From assembly GCA_035762175.1 (NCBI GenBank), contig DASTPP010000141.1, forward strand, positions 1 to 62,591: 62,591 bases of DNA. Direction: 5' to 3'. This stretch comes from DASTPP01 sp035762175. GTDB lineage: Bacteria; Myxococcota_A; Polyangia; Polyangiales; Polyangiaceae. The position numbers and the translations under genes were made by a program. Under the pieces are notes generated by a model. It did no database searches. It was not told the origin of the DNA and worked only from the letters and a program-made list of their open reading frames with translations. Shown piece after piece: positions 25,116 to 32,958 of the stretch. Every line of letters begins with the position of its first letter. The stretch's first letter is position 1.

Positions 25116-25187
25116 CGGTCAGACCCCGCAGGGAACCCACAGGCTACCACGCGCCCGCATGCAGCGTCCAGAGCGCCCCGTGCGGGT

Positions 25188-26285
25188 CTAAAAGCGCCCC
25201 CGCGCCACGAGCCCGCCCGGGCCGAAGTCGAGGCGGACGGCGGCCGCCGGCGCCGCGGGGGGCGCCGCGCCCGCGGCCGGCCGGGGCTTGAGCGAGAAGT
25301 AGACGCTGACGCCCGCCGTGATGATCGCGGCGCCGGCGAGAATGTCGGTCGCCAGCGCCCAGCGCTCGGCCTTCTGCCGCCGGGCGTCGAAGTCGAACTG
25401 GCCCTCGGCGATGGGCCCCTCGTCGCCCCGGTCGCGCGCCCGAGAGGCCTCGGCGAACGCGAAGACCCCCGTAACGACCGCCGCCGCCCCCAGCGCGCCC
25501 GCGGCGATGAAGCCCGTCGTGGGCGTCGGGCCCTCGCCGCGCGACGCCCAGGGCGGCGCCCGCCGCTTCGACGCGCCCGCCTCGGCGGACGCGGCCGCGG
25601 GCGCGGGGGCCGCCGGAGGCGCCGGGGCCGCCGGGGCCGCCGGGGGCGCGGCGCTCGTCGCGGCCGGCGCGGGCGCGGCCGGCGTGCCGACCTCGACCAG
25701 CGACACCTCGACGACCTTCGTCTCGGCCCCGGCCACCTCGACCGTCGCGCGGAACGTCTCGTGGCGGGGCTTGCTGGCGCTCAGCCGGCGCCGGCCGGCG
25801 TTCACCAGAAGGGGCTCGGCGAGCGGCGTCTTGCCCACCGACTCGTCGTCGACGAAGATCTCGACGCCCGCCTGCTTCGAGCGCACCTCGAGCCGTGCGA
25901 CGCGCGTGCGAAGCTCGTCGATCTCGCGCCGCACCTCTTCGGCGCGCGCCCGCGAGGCCTGCTTGCCCGCCTCTTGCAGGTAGCGCTCGAAGTGGCGAAG
26001 CGCCTCGACGTAGTTCTGCATCTGCCGGTGCACGCGGGCGAGGTTGAAGAGCACCTGGTGCGCGGGCGCGAGCTCGTACGCCCGCCGGAACTCGGCGAGC
26101 GAGGCCGCGTAGTCGCCCTCTTCGTAGAGCCGAATGCCCCGCTTGTAGCGCTCGGCCGCCTCGGCCACCGCCTTGCGGTTGGGCGCGGCGGGCGCGGCGG
26201 CGAGCGGCGCGGGGGCGGCGAGGGCCCCGGCGAGGGCGAGGGCGAGGGCGCGCGAGCGCAAAAGGGTGCCCACGAACGAACCCAT
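25188..26285 (-). CDS. TPR membrane protein with PEGA-like domain
   Basis: 365 residues. Signal peptide (about 1-30), TPR repeats (about 40-105: AAERYKRGIRLYEEGDYAASLAEFRRAYEL, VLFNLARVHRQMQNYVEALRHFERYL), a short coiled coil, a PEGA-like strand unit (GVEIFVDDESVGKTPLAEPLLVNAG), an Ala/Pro-rich linker and two membrane helices near the C-terminus. This layout is frequent in myxobacteria next to PEGA kinases, as here (kinase gene starts 73 nt downstream of its stop). It may be a partner or accessory of that kinase; role inferred. Confidence 0.8.
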   Translation of the reverse strand: MGSFVGTLLRSRALALALAGALAAPAPLAAAPAAPNRKAVAEAAERYKRGIRLYEEGDYAASLAEFRRAYELAPAHQVLFNLARVHRQMQNYVEALRHFERYLQEAGKQASRARAEEVRREIDELRTRVARLEVRSKQAGVEIFVDDESVGKTPLAEPLLVNAGRRRLSASKPRHETFRATVEVAGAETKVVEVSLVEVGTPAAPAPAATSAAPPAAPAAPAPPAAPAPAAASAEAGASKRRAPPWASRGEGPTPTTGFIAAGALGAAAVVTGVFAFAEASRARDRGDEGPIAEGQFDFDARRQKAERWALATDILAGAAIITAGVSVYFSLKPRPAAGAAPPAAPAAAVRLDFGPGGLVARGRF

Positions 26286-26489
26286 ACAACGTTTCGTCGG
26301 CGCCGAGAATGGAGGCCCCCGGCGGCCCCCCCGGCCCCCCGGCCCTGCCGCGCGGCCGAAAAACGCGGGCCCGCGAGAAATCGTCCGAGGCTTGTAACCT
26401 TCCGGGGGGCCCGAACGTGAACGGGTCGAAAGGACGATCGGCCCCCTGCCCCGCCCGACGCGGCGCCGGGGGCCGGTCGAGACTCGGCC
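26286..26489. other. Divergent promoter region
   Basis: Separates the minus-strand TPR gene from the plus-strand FAD oxidoreductase/sigma pair. It holds an ECF41-like candidate (26393-26419, listed separately). Runs of C/G in 26310-26350 look non-coding. Confidence 0.5.
26393..26419 (+). promoter_or_regulatory. Candidate ECF41-type promoter upstream of the oxidoreductase/sigma pair
   Basis: TGTAACC (26393-26399) then 16 nt then CGTG (26416-26419). The ECF41 promoter consensus, as I recall it, is TGTCACA, 16 nt, CGTC, so four or five of seven and three of four bases match with exact spacing. It lies about 70 nt before ATG 26490, and the sigma factor encoded downstream is of that group, so autoregulation would fit. 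Confidence 0.35.
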
Positions 26490-27818
26490 ATGGAAAGGGC
26501 GTTCGACGTGGTGGTGGTGGGCGGCGGGCTCGCGGGCCTGGCGGCGGCGGCGTACCTCGGGCGGGCGGGGCTGCGCCCGATCGTGATCGAAAAGGCGCGC
26601 GAGCTCGGCGGGCGCGGGCGCACGACCGTGCAGGCGGGGTTCTCGCTGAACCTCGGCGCGCACGCGCTCTACCGCAAGGGGCCCGCCTGGGGCGTGCTCG
26701 AAGAGCTGGGCGTGGCGGTGCGGGGGGGCGTGCCGAAGGCGTCGGGCGCGCTCGCGCTCGCCGAAGGCCGGGCGCACGCGCTGCCCGGGGGCCTCGTCTC
26801 GCTGCTGACGACCGGCCTCCTGCCGCTCGCCGGCAAGCTCGAGCTCTCGCGCCTGCTCGCGACGCTGCCGGGCCTCGACGCGGCCGCGCTCGCGGGCGTG
26901 CCGACGGCGGCCTGGGTCGACGGGGCCCTGAAGACCCCCGCGGCGCGGGCCTTCGTACGCGCGTTCGTGCGCGTGTCGACCTACGCGGCCGACCTCGAGC
27001 GGCTCTCGGCGGGCGCGGCGGTCGCGCAGCTGCAACACGCCATCAAGCACAACGTGCTCTACCTCGACGGGGGCTGGCAGACGCTCGTCGACGGGCTGCG
27101 CGACCGCGCGGCCGAGGCCGGCGCGGTCATCGCCCCGGGCGGCGGGGCGGCGAGGCTCGAGGCGCGCGGGCCCGGCGAGGTGCGCGTCCGGCTGCACGAC
27201 GGCCGCGCGATCTCGGCGCGCGCGGCCGTGCTCGCCGTGGGGCCGCAGGCGGCCGCGGCCCTCGCGCCCGCGCTGCCCGCGCTCGCGGCCTTCGCCGGCC
27301 GGGCCCGCCCGGTGAAGATCGCGGCGCTCGACCTCGGGCTCTCGAAGCTGCCCCGGCCGCGCGTCGCGTTCGGGCTCGGCACGACGCGCCCGACCTACGT
27401 CTCGGTGCACTCCGCGGTCGCCCGGCTCGCGCCCGAGGGCGCGGCGGCGGTGCACGCCATGCTCTACGAGCCGAGCGGCGACGCGCGGGCCGACGAGCGC
27501 GAGCTCGAGGGCGCGCTCGACCTCGTGCAGCCCGGCTGGCGCGAGCACGTCGCCTACCGCCGCTTCTTGCCCGCGATGGTCGCGGCCAACGATCTCGTCG
27601 AGGCCTCGCGGGGCGGCTACGCCGGGCGCCCCGGCGTGGCGGTGCCGGGGGCGACGGGCGTGTTCGTCGCGGGCGACTGGGTGGGGCCGACCGGCATGCT
27701 GCTCGACGCCTCGCTCGCGAGCGCCCGGCGCGCCGCGTCCGAGTGCGCCGCCCTGCTCGCCCGCGAGGCGCGCCCGGCGACCGCGAACGCACGCGCGCCC
27801 GAGCCCGCCCTCGCGTAA
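26490..27818 (+). CDS. FAD-dependent oxidoreductase (phytoene desaturase / amine oxidase-like)
   Basis: 442 residues. N-terminal dinucleotide motif VVVGGGLAGLAAAAYLGRAG (G11-G16), then E-K-A-R-ELGGRGRT, the FAD-binding second motif of this flavoprotein superfamily; and near the end FVAGDWVGPTGMLLDASLAS, the FAD-closing motif. Overall like CrtI/protoporphyrinogen-oxidase relatives. Substrate not predictable. It is followed 10 nt later by an ECF41 sigma gene; ECF41 factors are typically encoded next to oxidoreductases, so this gene is the likely target and partner. Confidence 0.88.
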   Translation: MERAFDVVVVGGGLAGLAAAAYLGRAGLRPIVIEKARELGGRGRTTVQAGFSLNLGAHALYRKGPAWGVLEELGVAVRGGVPKASGALALAEGRAHALPGGLVSLLTTGLLPLAGKLELSRLLATLPGLDAAALAGVPTAAWVDGALKTPAARAFVRAFVRVSTYAADLERLSAGAAVAQLQHAIKHNVLYLDGGWQTLVDGLRDRAAEAGAVIAPGGGAARLEARGPGEVRVRLHDGRAISARAAVLAVGPQAAAALAPALPALAAFAGRARPVKIAALDLGLSKLPRPRVAFGLGTTRPTYVSVHSAVARLAPEGAAAVHAMLYEPSGDARADERELEGALDLVQPGWREHVAYRRFLPAMVAANDLVEASRGGYAGRPGVAVPGATGVFVAGDWVGPTGMLLDASLASARRAASECAALLAREARPATANARAPEPALA

Positions 27819-27828
27819 CCTGGTCGCC

Positions 27829-28794
27829 ATGGAGCGAGCCGCGACGCACCGGCCCGGGCGCCCGAAGGCCGCCCTCGAGCCCCGGCTCGCCGAGCACGCC
27901 CGGCCGCTCTGGGGCCTCTGCTACCGCTTGACGGGCAGTTCGGCCGACGCCGACGATCTCGTGCAGGAGACCTTCCTGCGCGCGATCGAGCGGCCGCCGC
28001 CCCGCCCCGACGAGCCGCTCGGGCCCTGGCTGACGCGCGTGGCGCTGAACCTGGGCCGCGACGCCCTGCGCCAGCGCAAGCGGCGCGGGTACGCGGGCAC
28101 CTGGCTGCCCTCGCCGGTCGAGGTCGAAGAGCTCGCCTCGTTCGAGCTCGAGGGCCCGGGCGGCACCGAGGGGCGCTACGACCTGCTCGAGAGCGTGTCG
28201 TTCGCGTTCCTGCTCGCGCTCGAGGTGCTGACGCCGAACCAGCGGGCGGTCTTGCTCTTGCGCGACGTGTTCGACCGCTCGGTGCGCGAGACGGCCGAGG
28301 CGCTCGGCCTCTCGGAGGCGAACGTCAAGGTCTTGCACCACCGCGCCCGCGCCGCGCTCGCCCCCTACGACGCCGCGCGCGAGCGCACCCGCCCGACGCC
28401 CGCGCTCGCCGACGAGGCCGCCCGGGCGCTGCAGCGCTTCGTCGAGGCGCTCGCCTCGGGCGACGAGGCGGCGCTCGCGGGCGCGTTCGCCGAGGGCGCC
28501 GAGGTCTGGAGCGACGGGGGCGGCGAGTTCCTCGCGGCGCGGGCGGTGGTGCGCGGCGTCGATCGCGTCGTGCGGTTGCACCTGGGGCTGATGAAGAAGT
28601 CGAGCCCGATCGTGCGCCTGGCCTTCCGCGCGATCAATGGCCTGCCCGCGCTCGTCGCCGAGCGCGACGCGCGCCCCCGCGAGGCCCCCCGCATCGTGCT
28701 CGCCTGCGATCTCGACGCCTCGGGCCGCATCGCCCGGCTCTACAGCGTGCTCGCGACGGCCAAGCTCACCCACGTCGCGCCGGTGGCCGGCTGA
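27829..28794 (+). CDS. ECF41-type sigma factor with C-terminal SnoaL-like domain
   Basis: 321 residues. Region 2 (LWGLCYRLTGSSADADDLVQETFLRA), a linker, region 4 (LTPNQRAVLLLRDVFDRSVRETAEALGLSEANVKVLHHRAR), then a SnoaL-like domain. ECF41 marks are visible: a WLPxP linker motif (WLPSP, W92) and a DGGG motif (D229) in the SnoaL part. In ECF41 proteins this extra domain controls the sigma factor in place of a separate anti-sigma factor. A typical neighbour (oxidoreductase) is directly upstream. ATG 27829 overlaps nothing and follows the oxidoreductase stop by 10 nt. Confidence 0.92.
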   Translation: MERAATHRPGRPKAALEPRLAEHARPLWGLCYRLTGSSADADDLVQETFLRAIERPPPRPDEPLGPWLTRVALNLGRDALRQRKRRGYAGTWLPSPVEVEELASFELEGPGGTEGRYDLLESVSFAFLLALEVLTPNQRAVLLLRDVFDRSVRETAEALGLSEANVKVLHHRARAALAPYDAARERTRPTPALADEAARALQRFVEALASGDEAALAGAFAEGAEVWSDGGGEFLAARAVVRGVDRVVRLHLGLMKKSSPIVRLAFRAINGLPALVAERDARPREAPRIVLACDLDASGRIARLYSVLATAKLTHVAPVAG

Positions 28795-28899
28795 GCGGGC
28801 GCCCCCGCGAGCCGTGCCGATGGTCGGCGGAGCGCTTGCCCCCGCGGGCCGCGGCGGTGGCCCGCGGAGCGGGCGCCCCCGCGGGCCGCGCCGGCCGGC

Positions 28900-30300
28900 T
28901 CAGCGGCGGCGGCGGCGCGGCCGCATCGGCAGGCCGCCGCCCGGCGCGAGGGTGATGCGGCCGACGAGGCGCGGCGGCCGGGGCCGGGCGTACTCGAAGG
29001 TGTGGGTCTGGTACAGGCAAGCGAGGGCGGCGACGGCCTCGCTCATCGCGAAGGCCCGCCCGATGCAGGCGCGCGGCCCGGCGCCGAAGGGCACGTAGGC
29101 GCCGCGCGGCAGGCGCGCCTCGGCCTCGGGCTCGAAGCGCTCGGGCCGGAAGGACTCGGGCTCGGGGAAGGCGACCGGATCGCGGTGGGTGAAGTAGACC
29201 CACGCGATCACCTCGCTGCCGGCCGGCACGTCGTAGCCGCCGAGGCGCACGTCGCGCGCCACACTACGGGGGATGGCGAACGCCGGCGGGTAGAGGCGCA
29301 GCGCCTCTTTGATGACCTGCTCGGTGTAGCGCAGCCGCTCGAGCTCGTCGGGCCCGGGCGGGCGGCCCGCGAGCACCTCGTCGACCTCGGCGCAGAGCCG
29401 CGCCTCGGCCGCGGGCGAGCGCGAGAGCAGGTAGAGCGCCCAGGCGAGCGTGTTCGAGGTCGTCTCGTGGCCCGCGAGCAGGAAGGTGACGAGCTCGTCG
29501 CGCACCTCGCGCTCGGTCAGCCGGGCGCCCGCGTCGTCGGGGTCGACGGCGTCGAGCAGCATCTGCGCGAGGTCGGGCGGGCTCGCCGGCGCGCCCCGCC
29601 GCGCGGCGAAGAGGCGCGCGACGATGGCGTCGAGGTCGGCCGTCGCCCGCGCCGCGCGCCGCCCGACGAGGCGCTGGAGCGGCCCGGGCAGCGCCGCCGG
29701 CGCCGCCAGCGTCGTCTGAAAGACCCGCATCGAGCGCGCGATCGTGTCGACGTCGGCCGCGACGTCGGTGCCGAAGAGCGTGCGGCCGACGACGCGCAGC
29801 GTGAGCGCCGTCATGTCGGCCGCGAGGTCGCGCACCCGCCCCTCGCCGAGCGCCTCGCGCGTCGCGACCGCCTCGCGCACCATCGCCCCGACGTAGCCCC
29901 CGATCGCCTTCTTCGCGAAGGCCGGGTTGGCGAGGCGGCGGTGGCGCCGCCACACCTCGCCGTCCGACGTCAGGAGGCCCTCGCCGAGCGCGCGCGACAG
30001 GCCCCGCAGGCCGCTGTGCCCCTTGGCGAACGCGTCGGCCTGCGTGACGAGCAGCTCGCGCACGTGCTCGGGCCGGCGAATGACGTAGAGGCCCACGCCG
30101 CGGCTCGGCGCGTAGTACACGTCGCCGTAGCGGGCGAAGCGCTCGCCGACGAAGGCGAACGGGTCCCACAAGAAGTTCGCCGCGTACTTGACCGACTCGA
30201 GCACGCCGCCCCGGCGCGGCGGCGGCCCCGGCGGCAGCCTCGGCGGCCCGGCGGCCGGGGGGGCGCCGGCCGCGACGTGCCCGTTGCTTCGCGCGCTCAC
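28900..30300 (-). CDS. Cytochrome P450
   Basis: 466 residues, soluble, class of bacterial/CYP4-like P450s. I-helix oxygen motif AGHETTSNTL, ExxR in KEALRLYPP, and the heme ligand C412 in FGAGPRACIGRAFA. The substrate cannot be predicted, and no redox partner is encoded nearby. The GTG start at 30300 is chosen because the frame upstream is low complexity; it begins with a Gly/Pro-rich stretch (RLPPGPPPRRG) that is normal for the family. It lies convergent to the ECF41 gene, with 105 bp of G/C-rich repeats between. Confidence 0.94.
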   Translation of the reverse strand: MSARSNGHVAAGAPPAAGPPRLPPGPPPRRGGVLESVKYAANFLWDPFAFVGERFARYGDVYYAPSRGVGLYVIRRPEHVRELLVTQADAFAKGHSGLRGLSRALGEGLLTSDGEVWRRHRRLANPAFAKKAIGGYVGAMVREAVATREALGEGRVRDLAADMTALTLRVVGRTLFGTDVAADVDTIARSMRVFQTTLAAPAALPGPLQRLVGRRAARATADLDAIVARLFAARRGAPASPPDLAQMLLDAVDPDDAGARLTEREVRDELVTFLLAGHETTSNTLAWALYLLSRSPAAEARLCAEVDEVLAGRPPGPDELERLRYTEQVIKEALRLYPPAFAIPRSVARDVRLGGYDVPAGSEVIAWVYFTHRDPVAFPEPESFRPERFEPEAEARLPRGAYVPFGAGPRACIGRAFAMSEAVAALACLYQTHTFEYARPRPPRLVGRITLAPGGGLPMRPRRRRR

Positions 30301-30367
30301 GCCGGGCGAGGCTAGCAGAGGGCCCGCCCGCGCGCCCGCGCAAGCCTCGGCCGGCGAGGGGGCGTGA

Positions 30368-31264
30368 TCACCCCGGCCACCGCCTCTGCTGCTTGAGCGC
30401 CTGGCGCAGCCCCTCGAGCTCGGCCACGCCCATCGCGTCGAGCCGGCCGCGCTGCTCGGCCGTCGGCTCGACGCCGAACGCCTCGCACAGGTCGAGCACC
30501 GCCGCCCGCAGCCCCTCGGCCTTGCCCCGCGCCTCGCCCTCGCGCAGCCCCTTCGCCTCGCCCTCGCGCAGCCCCTTCGCCTCGCCCTCGCGCAGCCCCT
30601 CGGCCTTGCCCCGCGCCTCGCCCTCGCGCAGCCCCGCTTCGCGCCCGCGCGCCTCGCCCTCGGCGAGCACCGCCTCAAGCCCCGCGTAGCCCTTTCGTTC
30701 GAGCAGGTTCTGCAACGTCTGCTCGAACGCCGCTTCGGGGTCGTACAGCGCCTCGACCAAGGGGCGGCTCTTCAGAATGCCCGGCGCCTCAAGCCGCTCG
30801 CCCGGCCGCTTCGCCTGCGCCGCGCGGCCCTTCTCGTAGACCTCGACCCGGCGCGGCCCGACCAGCCGCACCACCCACACGAAGCGCGAGCCGGCCGCGA
30901 GCAGCTCTCGGATCTTGGTCTGCAGGTCGGCCTCGTCTTGGCCCTGCGCGGCGTACTCGATGGCCAGCGGCGGCGCCTTCGGCGCCCACGCGCCCTCGCC
31001 CTCGCCCCAGTCGCCCACCGACAGGTCGGGCGCGCGCAGCGTCTTGTCGTCGAGCGCGTGGCCGACGTCGACCCCGACCCGCGGCCGGGCCGGGTCGCTC
31101 CCGAGCGCGACTGGGCCGACGCCGTGGGGCTCGCCGTGCTTGGGCCCGGCGGGCGCGCAATAGAGGGTGTGCCCCTCGCTCAGCTCGTAGCGGCTGCCCT
31201 CGGGCACGTGCTCGAGCCGGAAGGGGCCCTCGGGCGGGCTGCCGGGCCAGCGCGCTTGGCTCAT
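30368..31264 (-). CDS. Uma2-family protein with repetitive coiled-coil tail
   Basis: 298 residues. Residues 1-175 are a Uma2-like (DUF820) nuclease-fold domain: RYELSEGHTLYCAPAG, DKTLRAPDLSVGDW (PD motif), PPLAIEYAAQGQDEADLQTKIRELLAAG (E...K active-site part), FVWVVRLVGPRRVEVYE. Then a spacer and an 8-residue repeat (EGLREGEA, KGLREGEA, 24-bp DNA repeat) of about six copies at about 220-260, then a helical end. Stand-alone gene. The repeat tail is probably a flexible coiled coil whose copy number can change by slippage. Confidence 0.8.
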   Translation of the reverse strand: MSQARWPGSPPEGPFRLEHVPEGSRYELSEGHTLYCAPAGPKHGEPHGVGPVALGSDPARPRVGVDVGHALDDKTLRAPDLSVGDWGEGEGAWAPKAPPLAIEYAAQGQDEADLQTKIRELLAAGSRFVWVVRLVGPRRVEVYEKGRAAQAKRPGERLEAPGILKSRPLVEALYDPEAAFEQTLQNLLERKGYAGLEAVLAEGEARGREAGLREGEARGKAEGLREGEAKGLREGEAKGLREGEARGKAEGLRAAVLDLCEAFGVEPTAEQRGRLDAMGVAELEGLRQALKQQRRWPG

Positions 31265-31337
31265 GCGTGCAGGCTAGCAAAGGGCCCGAGCCCTGTCAGC
31301 CCGCGCCCCGGCCAGCCCGGCCCCGGCGGCCGGCCCG

Positions 31338-31880
31338 TCAGCGCGGCTCGTCGCCCACGACCTCGTGCGCCGAGGCCGCCCCGAGCGCCCGCGCCAGCCA
31401 GCGGTCGAGCTGCGCGACGTCGGCGCACGCTTCGATGCGCGCGCGCGTCGCGCCGTCGACCTCGAGCCCGCGCGCCGAAAGCACCGTCAAGAGTGCGGCC
31501 GCTTTGCCCTTCGCCTCGCCCTCGCGCAGCCCCTTTGCCTCGCCCTCGCGCAGCCCTTCGGCTTTGCCCTCGCGCAACCCCGCCTCGCGCCCCCGCTGCT
31601 CGCCCTTCGCTTCGCCCTGCGCCTCGGCCAGCTCGGCCAGGCCGCGCGCCCAGGCCCCGAGCGCGGACGGGTCGGCGGGCGGCGGCGGCAGGTGCGCCCA
31701 AAGCGGCTCGTCGAGCGCGGGCGGCGCGGGCAGCGCGGGGCGGACGGCGTCGGGGCCGCAGAACGAGGCGAGCTTGTCGAGGCAGGCTTCGCGCACGCGG
31801 CGGGCGAGCTCGAGCACCCGCGCCTGCAGGGCCGTGAGCTCGGCGAGCGTAATGCGATATGACTTGCTGTATTCACACAC
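31338..31880 (-). CDS. C-terminal part of an Rpn/DUF4351-type protein, probably truncated
   Basis: 180 residues from GTG 31880 (ATG 31979 is an alternative). The end (LLTVLSARGLEVDGATRARIEACADVAQLDRWLARAL) matches the C-terminal helical domain of Rpn-type (PD-(D/E)XK recombination-promoting nuclease) and DUF4351 proteins common in Polyangia, and the middle has the EGLREGEAKG repeats also seen in the Uma2 gene next door. The N-terminal nuclease domain expected in the family is absent, so this is probably a truncated copy. Whether it is translated is open. Confidence 0.5.
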   Translation of the reverse strand: MCEYSKSYRITLAELTALQARVLELARRVREACLDKLASFCGPDAVRPALPAPPALDEPLWAHLPPPPADPSALGAWARGLAELAEAQGEAKGEQRGREAGLREGKAEGLREGEAKGLREGEAKGKAAALLTVLSARGLEVDGATRARIEACADVAQLDRWLARALGAASAHEVVGDEPR

Positions 31881-32224
31881 CCCCCGCGAAAAGAGATTCG
31901 TCGAGACTAGCAAGAAGGGCGGAAGGGCGCGAGCGAAGAAGGCACGGCGCGGGCGACTTTTGGCCCGCGAGCAACGCACCCGACCTCACGACGGAAGGCT
32001 CGCTCAAACTAGATAACGCCCAGCTCACGCCACGCAGGCCGCCCCGGCGAACGCCCACGCCACGCCAGCGCGCGCAGACGCCACGGAAGCGCCCGAGCGC
32101 CGCCCCGTCGCCTCTTGCCCAGGTGCGCAACGCCTTTCGGCATCACGGCGGACGACATCGGGCCTGCTACGAGCAGCGCCCGGCGACCCCGGACTCGAAA
32201 AGGGTGTTTCAAAACGCCCGGCGG

Positions 32225-32250
32225 ACCGCCCAGGCGGAAGCCTGGGCGGT
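32225..32250 (+). other. Perfect 11-bp stem closed by a GGAA tetraloop
   Basis: ACCGCCCAGGC at 32225-32235, GGAA loop at 32236-32239, GCCTGGGCGGT at 32240-32250. GNRA loops on perfect stems point to a folded RNA; no T-run follows. Confidence 0.5.
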
Positions 32251-32598
32251 TCGGTCCGGTGCTTGCTCGGGTCGCACCTGCGCGCACCAGCCCCCTGGCC
32301 AGGGCGGGGGTTCGGCACCGCAAGCGGGCGCCGGTTCGATCCCCTGCGAGCGGAACCTCAGCCGGCGGAGCGGGGGGGGGTGGTAGCACCGGGCGCGCGT
32401 TCCGTCGGCGCGGAACCTGGCCCCCGAACCCCCCAGGGTCGGCTTCGTCAGGCGTTCGACACCCCCCCGCATCTGCCCGCGGGCCGCTCCCTTGGGTCGT
32501 TTCAGGTCCCCGGACCCGACCGACCCGAGGTGCGGGGGGCTCCGCCGCCTCCCGAGAGGGGCCGGGCGATCGAATTGTCGATCTCCAAGATGTCCCGG

Positions 32599-32730
32599 GA
32601 CCTGCAAGACCCCACCGCACTCGACCCTCGTCAGGTCCGGGGACCTGCAAGACCCCAGCGCACTCGACCCCCGTCGGGTCCGGGGACCTGCAAGACCCCA
32701 GCGCACTCGACCCCCGTCGGGTCCGGGGTC
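32599..32730. repeat. 43-bp tandem repeat, 3 copies
   Basis: Units start GACCTGCAAGACCCCA at 32599, 32642 and 32685 and end with GTCGGGTCCGG; 43 is not a multiple of three, so the repeat is not coding. GGTCCGGGGACC at unit junctions is self-complementary in part. Confidence 0.88.
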
Positions 32731-32958
32731 CCTTCGGAGCGCTATGAGGAGGAGGCGACCGTCGCGCCCGCGCCGGCGGCGCGCTTGCCGAGCGACCACG
32801 TTCGCCAGCGCACGGTGCGAGGCCGCCGGCCGACGCCGCCTCGGACGGGCCGCGCGCGGGCGGCGCGGGGCGTTGACGAATTTTGAGCCCGCGTCGGTGC
32901 GGGCCGCGACTACCCCAGCGGCCCCTCTGTGGGGCCCGACCAAAGGTAGGCGACGCTC

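Larger units (their letters stand above)
31881..32958. other. About 1.1 kb without a gene; repeats and a GNRA hairpin
   Basis: Several open frames cross it but none has a convincing protein. Contents: upstream region of the truncated Rpn-type gene, a perfect hairpin at 32225-32250, a 43-bp tandem repeat at 32599-32730, a nearby CAGGTCCCCGGACC copy at 32503-32516, and the promoter region of the lipoprotein gene at 32959 (its Shine-Dalgarno AAAGGTAGG is at 32941). Confidence 0.6.
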
